64,000 nucleotides of DNA. It comes from Pseudocitrobacter cyperus. GTDB taxonomy: Bacteria; Pseudomonadota; Gammaproteobacteria; Enterobacterales; Enterobacteriaceae. The notes under the pieces are model-generated. The model was not told the origin of the DNA, searched no databases, and was given only the letters and a program-made list of their open reading frames with translations. The position numbers and the translations under genes are program-made. Each line of letters starts with the position of its first letter. The first letter of the stretch is position 1. Positions 32,651 through 41,295 of the stretch are shown here, piece by piece. The stretch is from NCBI RefSeq assembly GCF_039889165.1, contig NZ_JAYMYY010000002.1, forward strand, positions 186,001-250,000, in the 5' to 3' direction.

Positions 32651-33694
32651 TCATACTGTTTCAGTGTGTTCGGCGGCAAGGTGCTGTAAAAACGCCAGGG
32701 TGCCGCCAGGGACAAGCGCACGTATGGCCTGCCAGTCGCGTTCGGCGTACAGTTTTCTGACGCGAGAAGCGGAAACGGGGGCGCCGAGTTTCTCCATACG
32801 CGGCAACTCGACCACCTCGATGGCAGGGCTATGACTATTCGGGGCGCTCAGAATATTGTGCATCCGCTGGTTATAAGCGCGGGTCAGGGGGCAAAACGGT
32901 TCATTACCGACAAAACGATGGGTTATCCCCAACGCCGGAGCCAGATGCTCGCGGAAAAGTTGCAGATCAATCTGGCTGTGGCAGTCGTCCACCACGCCTT
33001 TTTCTTTGAGGAAGTAGCCCGGGAATGTTGCCCGGGAGATCAGATATGCCGAACCCGGGTGCAGGGTGACATTGTCAATACCGGCAATCCCTTGTTCGAT
33101 CAGCGCCCAACGGTCGGTATAGGAAAAAAATGATGCATCTTCTTTGACGACAAACAGATGCAGCCAGTCACAACGGGCGGCCGCTTGCTCCACTAAATAA
33201 CGATGGCCCAGCGTGAACGGATTGGCATTCATCACGATAGCGCCAATTGTTTTTCCCGGTTGGCGATAGAGCGCCAGTTGACGACAGTAACGCGACAGGC
33301 GCTCGCTGCTGTTCTCCATCAATACCACCAGCTCGCCCGCCTGCGCAATTGGCCAGAACCCGGCACCAGAAAATAGCTGTCGATTTTCCGGTTTAGTGAA
33401 CAGGAAAAGCTCGCTACGATTTAACTCATAGGCGAGCGTCAGCAGTTCGGTCAGCAGCTTCAGGCTAAGACCTTCTCCCTGTAGCGCAGGAGATACGGCG
33501 ATACTTTTCAGTACATTACCAGCAATCGCGCCGCAACCCACGACCTCACCCTGCCACTCTGCGCACACCGCGATTTCACAATCGGCTTCCAGAGAAAGCC
33601 CTGCATTCCGCAGGAAGGCAGCCACCCGCTCGCGACGCTCGGCTTCTTTTTGCAGGTAAATACGCTTAAATATCAGGTTCACTCTATTCTGCAT
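32651..33694 (-). CDS. citC: CitC, acetate:citrate lyase ligase
   Basis: 347-residue ATP-dependent ligase that acetylates the thiol arm of citrate lyase. A GNAT-like N-terminal domain (residues ~20-125, SIAVSPALQGEGLSLKLLTE) is followed by a nucleotidyltransferase domain with IGAIVMNANPFTLGHRYLVE near residue 150 and SASRVRKLY near the C terminus. The start is uncertain: ATG 33694 (MQNRVNLIF) has a weak ribosome site, a GTG five codons later and a TTG at 33748 are alternatives. First gene of citCDEFXG, divergent from citS. Confidence 0.93.
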   Translation of the reverse strand: MQNRVNLIFKRIYLQKEAERRERVAAFLRNAGLSLEADCEIAVCAEWQGEVVGCGAIAGNVLKSIAVSPALQGEGLSLKLLTELLTLAYELNRSELFLFTKPENRQLFSGAGFWPIAQAGELVVLMENSSERLSRYCRQLALYRQPGKTIGAIVMNANPFTLGHRYLVEQAAARCDWLHLFVVKEDASFFSYTDRWALIEQGIAGIDNVTLHPGSAYLISRATFPGYFLKEKGVVDDCHSQIDLQLFREHLAPALGITHRFVGNEPFCPLTRAYNQRMHNILSAPNSHSPAIEVVELPRMEKLGAPVSASRVRKLYAERDWQAIRALVPGGTLAFLQHLAAEHTETV

Positions 33695-33938
33695 CCGTAA
33701 GCAATTAACGCCGCCTATTTCGCCAGTGTTTATATTATCCGTCTGCAATAGACTTCACATTTTTCCCCCTGCCTTTATTGTGTTTATGGTTTTTATGTTT
33801 TTAATTACCTGAGAAAAATAAAAACAATTAAATTAATTAAAAACACCACCATTCAGTGAAGATAGTCACATCTCGCCGTTAACAGATTTTATTAATATGC
33901 GCCGACATTGTTATCTATCACCACACAGGACAATATTT
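33695..33938. promoter_or_regulatory. citC-citS divergent control region
   Basis: 244 bp, very A+T-rich. It holds the box TTTTTATGTTTTTAATTACC at 33790-33809, followed by GAAAAATAAAAACAATTAAATT. In Klebsiella the response regulator CitB is known to bind A+T-rich targets in the same divergent region, so this is the likely CitB operator. The same box recurs at 47707-47736 in front of the YbhH-type gene. Confidence 0.75.
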
Positions 33939-35279
33939 ATGACCAACATGACCCAGGCTCCGGCAACGGAGAAAAAGGGCATTAGCGATTTACTGGGATT
34001 TAAAATCTTTGGTATGTCGGTACCGCTCTATGGCTTCGCGTTGATAACGCTTTTACTTTCTCACTTTTATAATGCATTACCCACTGATTTGGTCGGTGGC
34101 TTTGCGATCATGTTTATTATTGGCGCCATTTTTGGAGAAATCGGTAAACGCCTGCCAATTTTCAACAAATATATTGGCGGCGCGCCGGTAATGATATTCC
34201 TGGTTGCCGCTTACTTTGTCTATGCAGGCATATTTACCCAGAAAGAAATCGATGCAATCAGCAACGTTATGGATAAGAGTAACTTCCTTAACCTGTTTAT
34301 TGCCGTGCTGATTACTGGCGCGATCCTTTCGGTAAACCGTAAATTACTGTTGAAATCACTGCTGGGTTATATCCCGACAATCCTGACAGGGATCCTCGGC
34401 GCAGCTATTTTCGGTATCGCAATTGGCCTGTGCTTCGGCATCCCGGTCGATCGCATCATGATGCTCTACGTGTTGCCAATTATGGGCGGCGGTAATGGCG
34501 CAGGCGCGGTACCACTGTCCGAAATTTATCATTCTGTCACTGGCCGTTCTCGTGAAGAGTACTACTCTACCGCCATCGCTATTTTGACCATTGCGAATAT
34601 CTTTGCGATCGTTTTCGCTGCGCTGCTGGATATTGTCGGCAAAAAATACACCTGGCTCAGCGGTGAAGGGGAATTAGTCCGTAAAGCGTCTTTTAAAACA
34701 GAAGATGATGAAAAAGCGGGTCAGATTACCCATCGTGAAACGGCGGTAGGCCTGGTTTTATCCACCACCTGCTTCCTGCTGGCCTATGTTATCGCCAAGA
34801 AAATTCTGCCAAGCATTGGCGGCGTATCTATTCACTATTTCGCCTGGATGGTACTGATTGTCGCGGCGCTGAACGCATCCGGCCTATGCTCACCAGAAAT
34901 TAAAGCCGGTGCGAAACGTCTGTCTGACTTCTTCTCTAAACAGCTTCTGTGGGTACTGATGGTTGGGGTTGGCGTTTGCTACACCGATCTGCAGGAAATT
35001 ATTGATGCCCTGACATTTGCCAACGTGGTCATCGCCGCGATTATCGTCGTCGGCGCGGTAGTGGGCGCAGCCGTTGGGGGCTGGTTGATCGGCTTCTATC
35101 CTATTGAATCCTCCATTACTGCAGGCCTCTGCATGGCAAACCGCGGCGGCTCCGGCGACCTGGAAGTGTTGTCCGCCTGTAACCGTATGAACCTTATTTC
35201 TTACGCACAAATCTCCTCCCGTCTGGGCGGCGGTATTGTGCTGGTTATCGCCAGCATCGTGTTCAGCATGATGGTGTAA
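33939..35279 (+). CDS. citS: CitS, Na+/citrate symporter
   Basis: 446-residue 2-hydroxycarboxylate transporter (2HCT family) of the inner membrane. Both re-entrant-loop GGxG signatures are present: MGGGNGAGAVPLSEI near residue 190 and ANRGGSGDLEVLSACNRMN near residue 400, with the substrate-binding arginine expected in SSRLGGG near the C terminus. The ATG at 33939 (MTNMTQAPATEKKG), eight bases after AGGA, matches recalled Klebsiella CitS in sequence and length. First gene of citS-oadGAB-citAB. Confidence 0.97.
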   Translation: MTNMTQAPATEKKGISDLLGFKIFGMSVPLYGFALITLLLSHFYNALPTDLVGGFAIMFIIGAIFGEIGKRLPIFNKYIGGAPVMIFLVAAYFVYAGIFTQKEIDAISNVMDKSNFLNLFIAVLITGAILSVNRKLLLKSLLGYIPTILTGILGAAIFGIAIGLCFGIPVDRIMMLYVLPIMGGGNGAGAVPLSEIYHSVTGRSREEYYSTAIAILTIANIFAIVFAALLDIVGKKYTWLSGEGELVRKASFKTEDDEKAGQITHRETAVGLVLSTTCFLLAYVIAKKILPSIGGVSIHYFAWMVLIVAALNASGLCSPEIKAGAKRLSDFFSKQLLWVLMVGVGVCYTDLQEIIDALTFANVVIAAIIVVGAVVGAAVGGWLIGFYPIESSITAGLCMANRGGSGDLEVLSACNRMNLISYAQISSRLGGGIVLVIASIVFSMMV

Positions 35280-35286
35280 TAAAAAC

Positions 35287-35419
35287 GCACGGCGGTGTAG
35301 TTGCTACAGACGACCAGGTGAAACGTAGAGGCCAGAGCCGGGGGCGGCCGAGGGAAATCCACTCTACGACTCCTTAGCCGGATCCACCTGGAAGGTTGTA
35401 GTCAACTGCATCGCTGTGC
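35287..35419 (+). ncRNA. Candidate structured RNA element in the citS-oadG intercistronic gap
   Basis: 133 nt that fold into nested helices. P1 is 17 bp (35287-35303 with 35403-35419, three wobbles). P2 is CTACA/TGTAG (35304-35308 with 35397-35401), flanked by a single bulged T. P3 is CCAGGTG/CACCTGG (35314-35320 with 35385-35391). P4 is CGTAGAG/CTCTACG (35324-35330 with 35362-35368), capping a G-rich tip. The 16-nt strand 35369-35384 is unpaired on one side and could pair with the G-rich apical loop. It begins eight bases after the citS stop and ends before the oadG ribosome site. I cannot match it to a known RNA class; a MITE-type palindromic repeat is the main alternative. Confidence 0.6.
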
Positions 35420-35440
35420 CTCTGCTCTGGAAAATCATTC

Positions 35441-35677
35441 ATGACTGATGCCGCTTTACTGGGTGAAGGCTTCACCCTGATGTTCCTCGGTATGGGCTTT
35501 GTGCTGACCTTTCTGCTTTTGCTCATTTTTGCTATTCGCGGTATGTCCGCCGCCATTAGCCGTTTTTTCCCCGAACCGATTCCTGTTGCGCCGCGTGTCG
35601 CGCCCGTTGTGGATGACTTTACGCGCTTAAAGCCCGTGATCGCAGCAGCGATTCACCATCATCGTTTCAAAAACTAA
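35441..35677 (+). CDS. oadG: OadG, oxaloacetate decarboxylase gamma subunit
   Basis: 78-residue small membrane subunit. One transmembrane helix (residues ~10-33, GEGFTLMFLGMGFVLTFLLL) is followed by a proline-rich stretch and a C-terminal AAAIHHHRFKN tail whose histidines fit the Zn2+-binding role known for OadG. It assembles OadA with OadB. It follows the structured element and precedes oadA by 15 bp. Confidence 0.95.
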   Translation: MTDAALLGEGFTLMFLGMGFVLTFLLLLIFAIRGMSAAISRFFPEPIPVAPRVAPVVDDFTRLKPVIAAAIHHHRFKN

Positions 35678-35692
35678 TTCCCAGAGGAATGT

Positions 35693-37462
35693 ATGACCAT
35701 TGCTATTACCGATGTCGTCCTGCGCGACGCCCACCAGTCTCTGTTCGCTACCCGTTTGCGTCTTGATGACATGTTGCCGATTGCCGCCGCACTTGATGAA
35801 GTGGGCTACTGGTCGCTGGAGTGCTGGGGCGGGGCAACCTTTGACGCCTGCATCCGTTTCCTCGGAGAAGACCCCTGGGTGCGCCTGCGCGAGCTGAAAA
35901 AAGCGATGCCGAAAACGCCATTGCAGATGCTGCTGCGCGGGCAGAACCTGCTTGGCTACCGTCACTATGCCGACGACGTGGTTGAGCGCTTTGTCGAGCG
36001 CGCGGTGAAAAATGGGATGGACGTGTTCCGCGTCTTTGATGCCATGAACGACCCACGCAATATGAAAGCCGCGCTACAGGCGGTACGCAGCCACGGCGCG
36101 CATGCGCAGGGTACGCTCTCCTACACCACCAGCCCGGTACATACCTTACAGACCTGGCTCGACCTAACCGAACAACTGCTGGAAACCGGCGTTGATTCCA
36201 TTGCCATTAAGGATATGTCCGGCATCCTCACCCCCGTCACCGCTTTTGAGCTGGTCAGCGAAATCAAAAAACGCTACGACGTGAGGCTGCATCTGCACTG
36301 CCACGCTACCACCGGTATGGCAGAGATGGCGCTGCTGAAAGCCATTGAAGCGGGTATCGATGGCGTCGATACCGCTATCTCTTCGATGAGCGCCACCTAC
36401 GGCCACCCGGCGACTGAAGCGCTGGTCGCGACGCTCGCCGGAACTAAGCAGGATACCGGGCTGGATATCCTTAAACTGGAAAATATTGCAGCGTACTTCC
36501 GCGAGGTGCGGAAAAAATATCACGCCTTTGAAGGCCAGCTTAAAGGTTACGACAGCCGCATCCTGGTAGCCCAGGTGCCGGGCGGAATGCTTACCAACCT
36601 CGAAAGCCAGCTTAAACAGCAGAATGCCGCCCATCGTCTTGATGAGGTACTGGCGGAGATCCCGCGTGTGCGTGAAGACCTGGGCTTTATCCCGCTGGTG
36701 ACGCCAACGTCGCAGATTGTCGGCACCCAGGCTGTGCTTAACGTGCTGACTGGCGAGCGCTATAAAACCATCGCCAAAGAGACGGCGGGGATCCTGAAAG
36801 GTGAATACGGCCACACCCCGGCGCCAGTGAACACCGTGCTGCAGGCTAAAGTTCTCGACGGCGCGCAGGCCATCACCTGTCGCCCGGCGGATTTACTGAA
36901 GCCGGAACTGGCACAACTGGAAGCGGATATCACACGTCAGGCGCAGGAAAAAGGCATCACCCTTGCCGACAATGCCATTGACGATGTGCTGACCGTGGCC
37001 CTGTTCCCGCAGCCGGGCATGAAATTCCTCGAAAACCGCAATAACCCGGCCGCCTTTGAGCCGCGCCCGGAAGTGGAAACCGCGAAACCTGCCGCGGCGG
37101 TGAGCGCGCCGAAAGCGGCCACCTCCGGTATCTACACCGTGGAAGTGGAAGGCAAAGCCTTTGTGGTGAAAGTGAGCGATGGCGGCGACATCAGCCAGGT
37201 TGCCCCAACGACAGCAGCCCCCGTGGCCGCCCCGGCTCCGGCTGGCGCAGGGACGCCGGTTGCCGCGCCGCTGGCGGGCAATATCTGGAAAGTTATCGCG
37301 ACAGAAGGTCAGGCCGTGGCGGAAGGCGATGTACTGCTGATTCTGGAAGCCATGAAAATGGAAACCGAGATCCGCGCGGCACAGGCCGGAACCGTCCGCA
37401 GTATCACGGTGAAAGCCGGGGATGCCGTTGCCCCGGGTGATACCCTGATGACGCTGGCGTAA
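35693..37462 (+). CDS. oadA: OadA, oxaloacetate decarboxylase alpha subunit
   Basis: 589-residue biotin carboxyltransferase. The catalytic TIM barrel (residues ~1-300) begins TDVVLRDAHQSLFATR, with the metal motif HLHCHATTGMAEMA near residue 200. A conserved PYC/OADA domain and an Ala/Pro-rich hinge (~480-520) follow. The biotinyl domain ends the protein, with LILEAMKMETEI carrying the biotinylated lysine near 554. It moves CO2 from oxaloacetate to biotin, giving pyruvate. Confidence 0.97.
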   Translation: MTIAITDVVLRDAHQSLFATRLRLDDMLPIAAALDEVGYWSLECWGGATFDACIRFLGEDPWVRLRELKKAMPKTPLQMLLRGQNLLGYRHYADDVVERFVERAVKNGMDVFRVFDAMNDPRNMKAALQAVRSHGAHAQGTLSYTTSPVHTLQTWLDLTEQLLETGVDSIAIKDMSGILTPVTAFELVSEIKKRYDVRLHLHCHATTGMAEMALLKAIEAGIDGVDTAISSMSATYGHPATEALVATLAGTKQDTGLDILKLENIAAYFREVRKKYHAFEGQLKGYDSRILVAQVPGGMLTNLESQLKQQNAAHRLDEVLAEIPRVREDLGFIPLVTPTSQIVGTQAVLNVLTGERYKTIAKETAGILKGEYGHTPAPVNTVLQAKVLDGAQAITCRPADLLKPELAQLEADITRQAQEKGITLADNAIDDVLTVALFPQPGMKFLENRNNPAAFEPRPEVETAKPAAAVSAPKAATSGIYTVEVEGKAFVVKVSDGGDISQVAPTTAAPVAAPAPAGAGTPVAAPLAGNIWKVIATEGQAVAEGDVLLILEAMKMETEIRAAQAGTVRSITVKAGDAVAPGDTLMTLA

Positions 37463-37474
37463 GGAACGGAAGAA

Positions 37475-38776
37475 ATGGAAAGTCTGAACGCCCTGATTCA
37501 GGGGATGGGGCTGATGCACCTTGGTGCGGGGCAGGCCATCATGCTGCTGGTTAGCCTGCTGCTACTGTGGCTGGCGATAGCGAAGAAGTTCGAACCGCTG
37601 TTGCTGCTACCGATTGGCTTTGGTGGGCTGCTGTCGAATATTCCGGAAGCGGGTCTGGCACTGACCGCGCTGGAAAGCCTGCTGGCGCATCATGACGCCG
37701 GGCACCTGGCCATAATTGCCGCGAAGCTCAACTGCGCACCGGATGTCCACGCTATTAAAGACGCTCTGGCGCTGGCGTTGCCGTCGGTTCAAAACCAGAT
37801 GGAAACACTGGCAGTGGACATGGGCTACACCCCGGGCGTACTGGCGCTGTTCTATAAAGTGGCGATTGGCTCGGGCGTCGCACCGCTGGTCATCTTTATG
37901 GGTGTCGGCGCGATGACCGACTTCGGCCCGCTGTTGGCAAACCCGCGCACCCTGCTGCTCGGGGCGGCGGCGCAGTTCGGCATTTTCGCCACCGTACTGG
38001 GGGCGTTGACGCTGAACTACTTTGGTTTCATCTCGTTCACCCTGCCGCAGGCGGCGGCGATAGGCATCATTGGCGGCGCAGATGGCCCAACGGCAATTTA
38101 TCTGTCGAGCAAACTGGCACCGGAACTTCTGGGGGCAATCGCCGTAGCGGCGTACTCCTATATGGCGCTGGTACCGCTGATTCAGCCACCGATCATGAAG
38201 GCGCTGACGACGGAGAAAGAGCGGAAAATCCGCATGGTGCAACTGCGCACTATCAGCAAACGGGAAAAAATTCTGTTCCCTGTGGTGCTGTTATTGCTGG
38301 TGGCGCTGCTGCTGCCGGATGCCGCACCGCTGCTGGGGATGTTCTGTTTCGGCAACCTGATGCGTGAAAGCGGCGTAGTGGAACGCCTGAGCGACACAGT
38401 ACAGAACGGTCTGATTAATATCGTCACTATCTTCCTTGGCCTGTCTGTCGGGGCGAAGCTGGTAGCGGATAAGTTTCTGCAGCCGCAGACGCTCGGCATT
38501 CTGCTGCTGGGAGTGATTGCGTTTGGTATCGGTACAGCCGCCGGCGTATTGATGGCTAAATTACTGAATAAAGTCAGTAAGGTTCCTATCAACCCGCTCA
38601 TTGGTTCCGCAGGGGTTTCCGCCGTGCCAATGGCGGCGCGAGTCTCCAACAAGGTGGGTCTGGAAGCCGACGCGCAGAACTTCCTGCTAATGCACGCGAT
38701 GGGGCCGAACGTGGCTGGCGTGATTGGCTCGGCCATTGCCGCAGGTGTAATGCTGAAATATGTAATGGCGATGTAA
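37475..38776 (+). CDS. oadB: OadB, Na+-pumping oxaloacetate decarboxylase beta subunit
   Basis: 433-residue inner-membrane subunit that decarboxylates carboxybiotin while exporting Na+. The Na+-binding motif AIGIIGGADGPTAIYLSSKL is near residue 195. The C-terminal region MAARVSNKVGLEADAQNFLLMHAMGPNVAGV is family-typical (conserved NxxGxxxGS-type face). The Na+ gradient it makes can drive CitS. It follows oadA by 12 bp. Confidence 0.97.
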   Translation: MESLNALIQGMGLMHLGAGQAIMLLVSLLLLWLAIAKKFEPLLLLPIGFGGLLSNIPEAGLALTALESLLAHHDAGHLAIIAAKLNCAPDVHAIKDALALALPSVQNQMETLAVDMGYTPGVLALFYKVAIGSGVAPLVIFMGVGAMTDFGPLLANPRTLLLGAAAQFGIFATVLGALTLNYFGFISFTLPQAAAIGIIGGADGPTAIYLSSKLAPELLGAIAVAAYSYMALVPLIQPPIMKALTTEKERKIRMVQLRTISKREKILFPVVLLLLVALLLPDAAPLLGMFCFGNLMRESGVVERLSDTVQNGLINIVTIFLGLSVGAKLVADKFLQPQTLGILLLGVIAFGIGTAAGVLMAKLLNKVSKVPINPLIGSAGVSAVPMAARVSNKVGLEADAQNFLLMHAMGPNVAGVIGSAIAAGVMLKYVMAM

Positions 38777-38780
38777 TATC

Positions 38781-38809
38781 AAAGGGGATATGCGCTGCAT
38801 ATCCCCTTT
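38781..38809 (+). other. Strong hairpin between oadB and citA
   Basis: AAAGGGGATATGC/GCATATCCCCTTT is a perfect 13-bp stem with a 3-nt loop, 5 bp after the oadB stop. Only CCAGC follows rather than a T-run, so it may be a partial terminator or an mRNA-processing hairpin that lowers citAB expression. Confidence 0.65.
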
Positions 38810-38909
38810 CCAGCTAAATGTTTTCTGAAAAACAGAGGATTATGAACTGGCTCAGGAACCAAACTCGCTGGATACCTGAGAATCCTCTTTTTAATTTTTA
38901 CATACCGAT

Positions 38910-40541
38910 ATGTTTATCAGAAAAATAACACTGTGGTTTTCACGGCGGTCGTTTCAAAATCGAATATTTCTGCTGATTTTATTTACATCAACGATCGTTA
39001 TGCTCGCGATGTCCTGGTATGTCACCGATATTGCAAAAGATCGCCTCCACTACCAGGTTGGGCAACGCGCATTGATTCAGGCCATGCAAATTTCCGCAAT
39101 GCCTGAACTTGTTGACGCTGTAAAACATAACGACCTCAAACGGATCAAATCGCTGATTGATCCCATGCGCTCGTTCTCCGATGCCACCTACATTACCGTG
39201 GGTGATGAAAACGGACGCCGCTTATATCACGTTAACCCTGATGAAATTGGGAAATTTATGGAGGGTGGCGACAGCGAAAATGCCCTTCTGAACGCCCAAA
39301 GTTATGTCTCTGTGCGCAAAGGCTCACTGGGCTCATCGCTACGCGGAAAATCACCGATTCAGGATAGCACCGGTAAAGTCATCGGCATCGTTTCCGTCGG
39401 GTATACCATTGAACAACTGGAAAACTGGCTCAATCTGCAAATCGGCTCGTTAATGTTTCCTATGGCCGTTTTATTGCTCATCCTGCTCTACTGCGCGCGT
39501 CGGTTTTCTCTGCATATAAAAAAACAGATGCTCAATATGGAACCTCAACAACTCTCGCAGTTGCTGATCCAACAGAGCGTCCTGTTCGAGTCGGTCTTTG
39601 AAGGTCTTATCGCTATCGACTCCCTTTACCGTATCACCGCAATCAACCAAACCGCGCGCCGTATGCTCAATCTTAGTCAGCCTGAGTCTGAGCTTATTGG
39701 TAATAATATCGACAGCGTCGTCTCACCAAAGGCGTTTTTTTATGATGCGACGCAGAAAAATAAAAAGGACGAAATTGTGACTTTCAACGATACGAAAGTC
39801 ATTGCCAGCCGTATGGCGGTGATCCTGAATAATCAGGCTCAGGGATGGGTGATTAGCTTTCGCAGCAAAGATGATATTAATACCCTTAGCCTGCAACTGA
39901 GCCAGGTGCAACAATATGCCGATAACCTGCGCGCCGTGCAGCACGAACACCGCAACCTGATTTCCACCATCGCGGGGCTGTTGTTTTTAAAGCGCTATGA
40001 CAACGCCCTGGCGCTGATTCAGCAACAGTCAGAAAGCCACCAGAAAGTACTGGATTTTATTTCACGGGCTTTCAGAGATAGCCACCTCGCAGGGTTGCTG
40101 ATCGGCAAATATTATCGCGCTAAAGAGCTGGGGCTGGAGCTTGTTTTCGATCCCGCCTGCTATGTGGATGCCACACTGCCCAGCGCATTGTCCTCCAGCG
40201 AATGGATCTCAATCGTCGGTAATTTGCTGGACAATGCCTATAACGCCACGCTGCGCCATTCTGGCGGCTCACGGCAAATTGAATGCCTGATCAACAGTGA
40301 AGGAAATGAAGTGATCATCGAGATCGCCGATCAGGGGTGCGGGATTGACGCCTCCCTTCGCGATCGTATTTTTGAACGTGGCGTGACCAGCAGCAACAGC
40401 GGCGATCACGGCATTGGGCTATGGCTGGTGCGCAGCTATGTTGAGCAAGCGGGTGGTAATATCATCGTCGAAGATAATATCCCCTTTGGCACCATTTTTA
40501 CTCTTTATATTCCCCTAAGCAGAGATGAACATCATGGATAG
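38910..40541 (+). CDS. citA: CitA (DpiB-type) citrate sensor histidine kinase
   Basis: 543 residues. TM helix 1 (~17-37), a periplasmic PAS domain (~40-175), TM helix 2 (~178-196), a cytoplasmic PAS (~215-320) and a kinase core. The citrate-binding pattern of Klebsiella CitA is retained: RRLYH (103-107), SYVSVRKGSLG (131-141) and SLRGKSPI (143-150). The phospho-His lies in VQHEHRNLIS near 345, the N box is NLLDNAYNATL, and the G box DHGIGLWLVRSY. It probably senses external citrate and activates CitB. Its end overlaps citB by 17 bp. Confidence 0.93.
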   Translation: MFIRKITLWFSRRSFQNRIFLLILFTSTIVMLAMSWYVTDIAKDRLHYQVGQRALIQAMQISAMPELVDAVKHNDLKRIKSLIDPMRSFSDATYITVGDENGRRLYHVNPDEIGKFMEGGDSENALLNAQSYVSVRKGSLGSSLRGKSPIQDSTGKVIGIVSVGYTIEQLENWLNLQIGSLMFPMAVLLLILLYCARRFSLHIKKQMLNMEPQQLSQLLIQQSVLFESVFEGLIAIDSLYRITAINQTARRMLNLSQPESELIGNNIDSVVSPKAFFYDATQKNKKDEIVTFNDTKVIASRMAVILNNQAQGWVISFRSKDDINTLSLQLSQVQQYADNLRAVQHEHRNLISTIAGLLFLKRYDNALALIQQQSESHQKVLDFISRAFRDSHLAGLLIGKYYRAKELGLELVFDPACYVDATLPSALSSSEWISIVGNLLDNAYNATLRHSGGSRQIECLINSEGNEVIIEIADQGCGIDASLRDRIFERGVTSSNSGDHGIGLWLVRSYVEQAGGNIIVEDNIPFGTIFTLYIPLSRDEHHG

Positions 40542-41229
40542 CATCACTACCCTTATCGTGGAAGACGAGCCTATGCTGGCGGAAATTCTGGTAGATACCA
40601 TCAAACAATTCCCCCAGTTCAGGGTAACGGGCATTGCGGATAAACTGGAAAGCGCCAAAAAACAGCTTCGCCTCTACCAACCACAGCTCATTTTGCTGGA
40701 TAATTTTCTGCCCGATGGCAAAGGGCTCGATCTGATTCGTCACGCTATGAGCACCAACTACCAGGGACGCATTATTTTCATCACTGCTGATAACCACATG
40801 GATACCATCGGTGAGGCGCTGCGTTTAGGGGTTTTCGATTATCTGATTAAGCCCGTGCACTATCAACGATTGCAGCATACGCTGGAGCGTTTTGCCCGCT
40901 ATCGCAGTTCGCTGCGATCCAGCGAACAGGCCAGCCAAACCCATGTGGATGCCCTTTTTAATATTCAGGCGCGCGAACAAACCGAGCCCGACAGTGCGCT
41001 GCCGCGCGGCATCGATGAAAATACCTTTAACCGTATGCTGCAACTCTTTTCCGCACCTGACGTTGTTCATACCGCTGATTCACTGGCTCGCATTCTCGGC
41101 TGTAGTAAAACCACCGCACGTCGTTATCTTGAGCAGGGTGTGAGGAATGATTTACTCGAAGCGGAAATCAGCTATGGCAAAGTAGGCAGGCCGGAACGCA
41201 TTTACCACGCTTATGCTGAATCAAAATGA
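40525..41229 (+). CDS. citB: CitB (DpiA-type) response regulator
   Basis: 234 residues. The receiver domain (1-130) has Asp59 in LILLDNFLPDG, the acidic pair in LIVEDEP and the lysine in FDYLIKPVHY. The C-terminal half has the helix-turn-helix SLARILGCSKTTARRYLEQG and ends in KVGRPERIYH, as in E. coli DpiA. The start could be ATG 40525 or ATG 40534; both have weak ribosome sites and translation is probably coupled to citA. Likely targets are the A+T-rich boxes at 33790 and 47707. Confidence 0.93.
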   Translation: MNIMDSITTLIVEDEPMLAEILVDTIKQFPQFRVTGIADKLESAKKQLRLYQPQLILLDNFLPDGKGLDLIRHAMSTNYQGRIIFITADNHMDTIGEALRLGVFDYLIKPVHYQRLQHTLERFARYRSSLRSSEQASQTHVDALFNIQAREQTEPDSALPRGIDENTFNRMLQLFSAPDVVHTADSLARILGCSKTTARRYLEQGVRNDLLEAEISYGKVGRPERIYHAYAESK

Positions 41230-41244
41230 AGAGCGTAAGCGCAT

Positions 41245-41276
41245 AAAAAACGGGATGACATGTCATCCCGTTTTTT
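41245..41276. terminator. Bidirectional terminator between citB and the hydratase gene
   Basis: AAAAAA, then the perfect 20-bp palindrome CGGGATGACATGTCATCCCG, then TTTTTT. It terminates citS-oadGAB-citAB on the plus strand and the convergent ybh-like operon on the minus strand. Confidence 0.92.
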
Positions 41277-41295
41277 ATTCTCAGCAACAGCGCCG

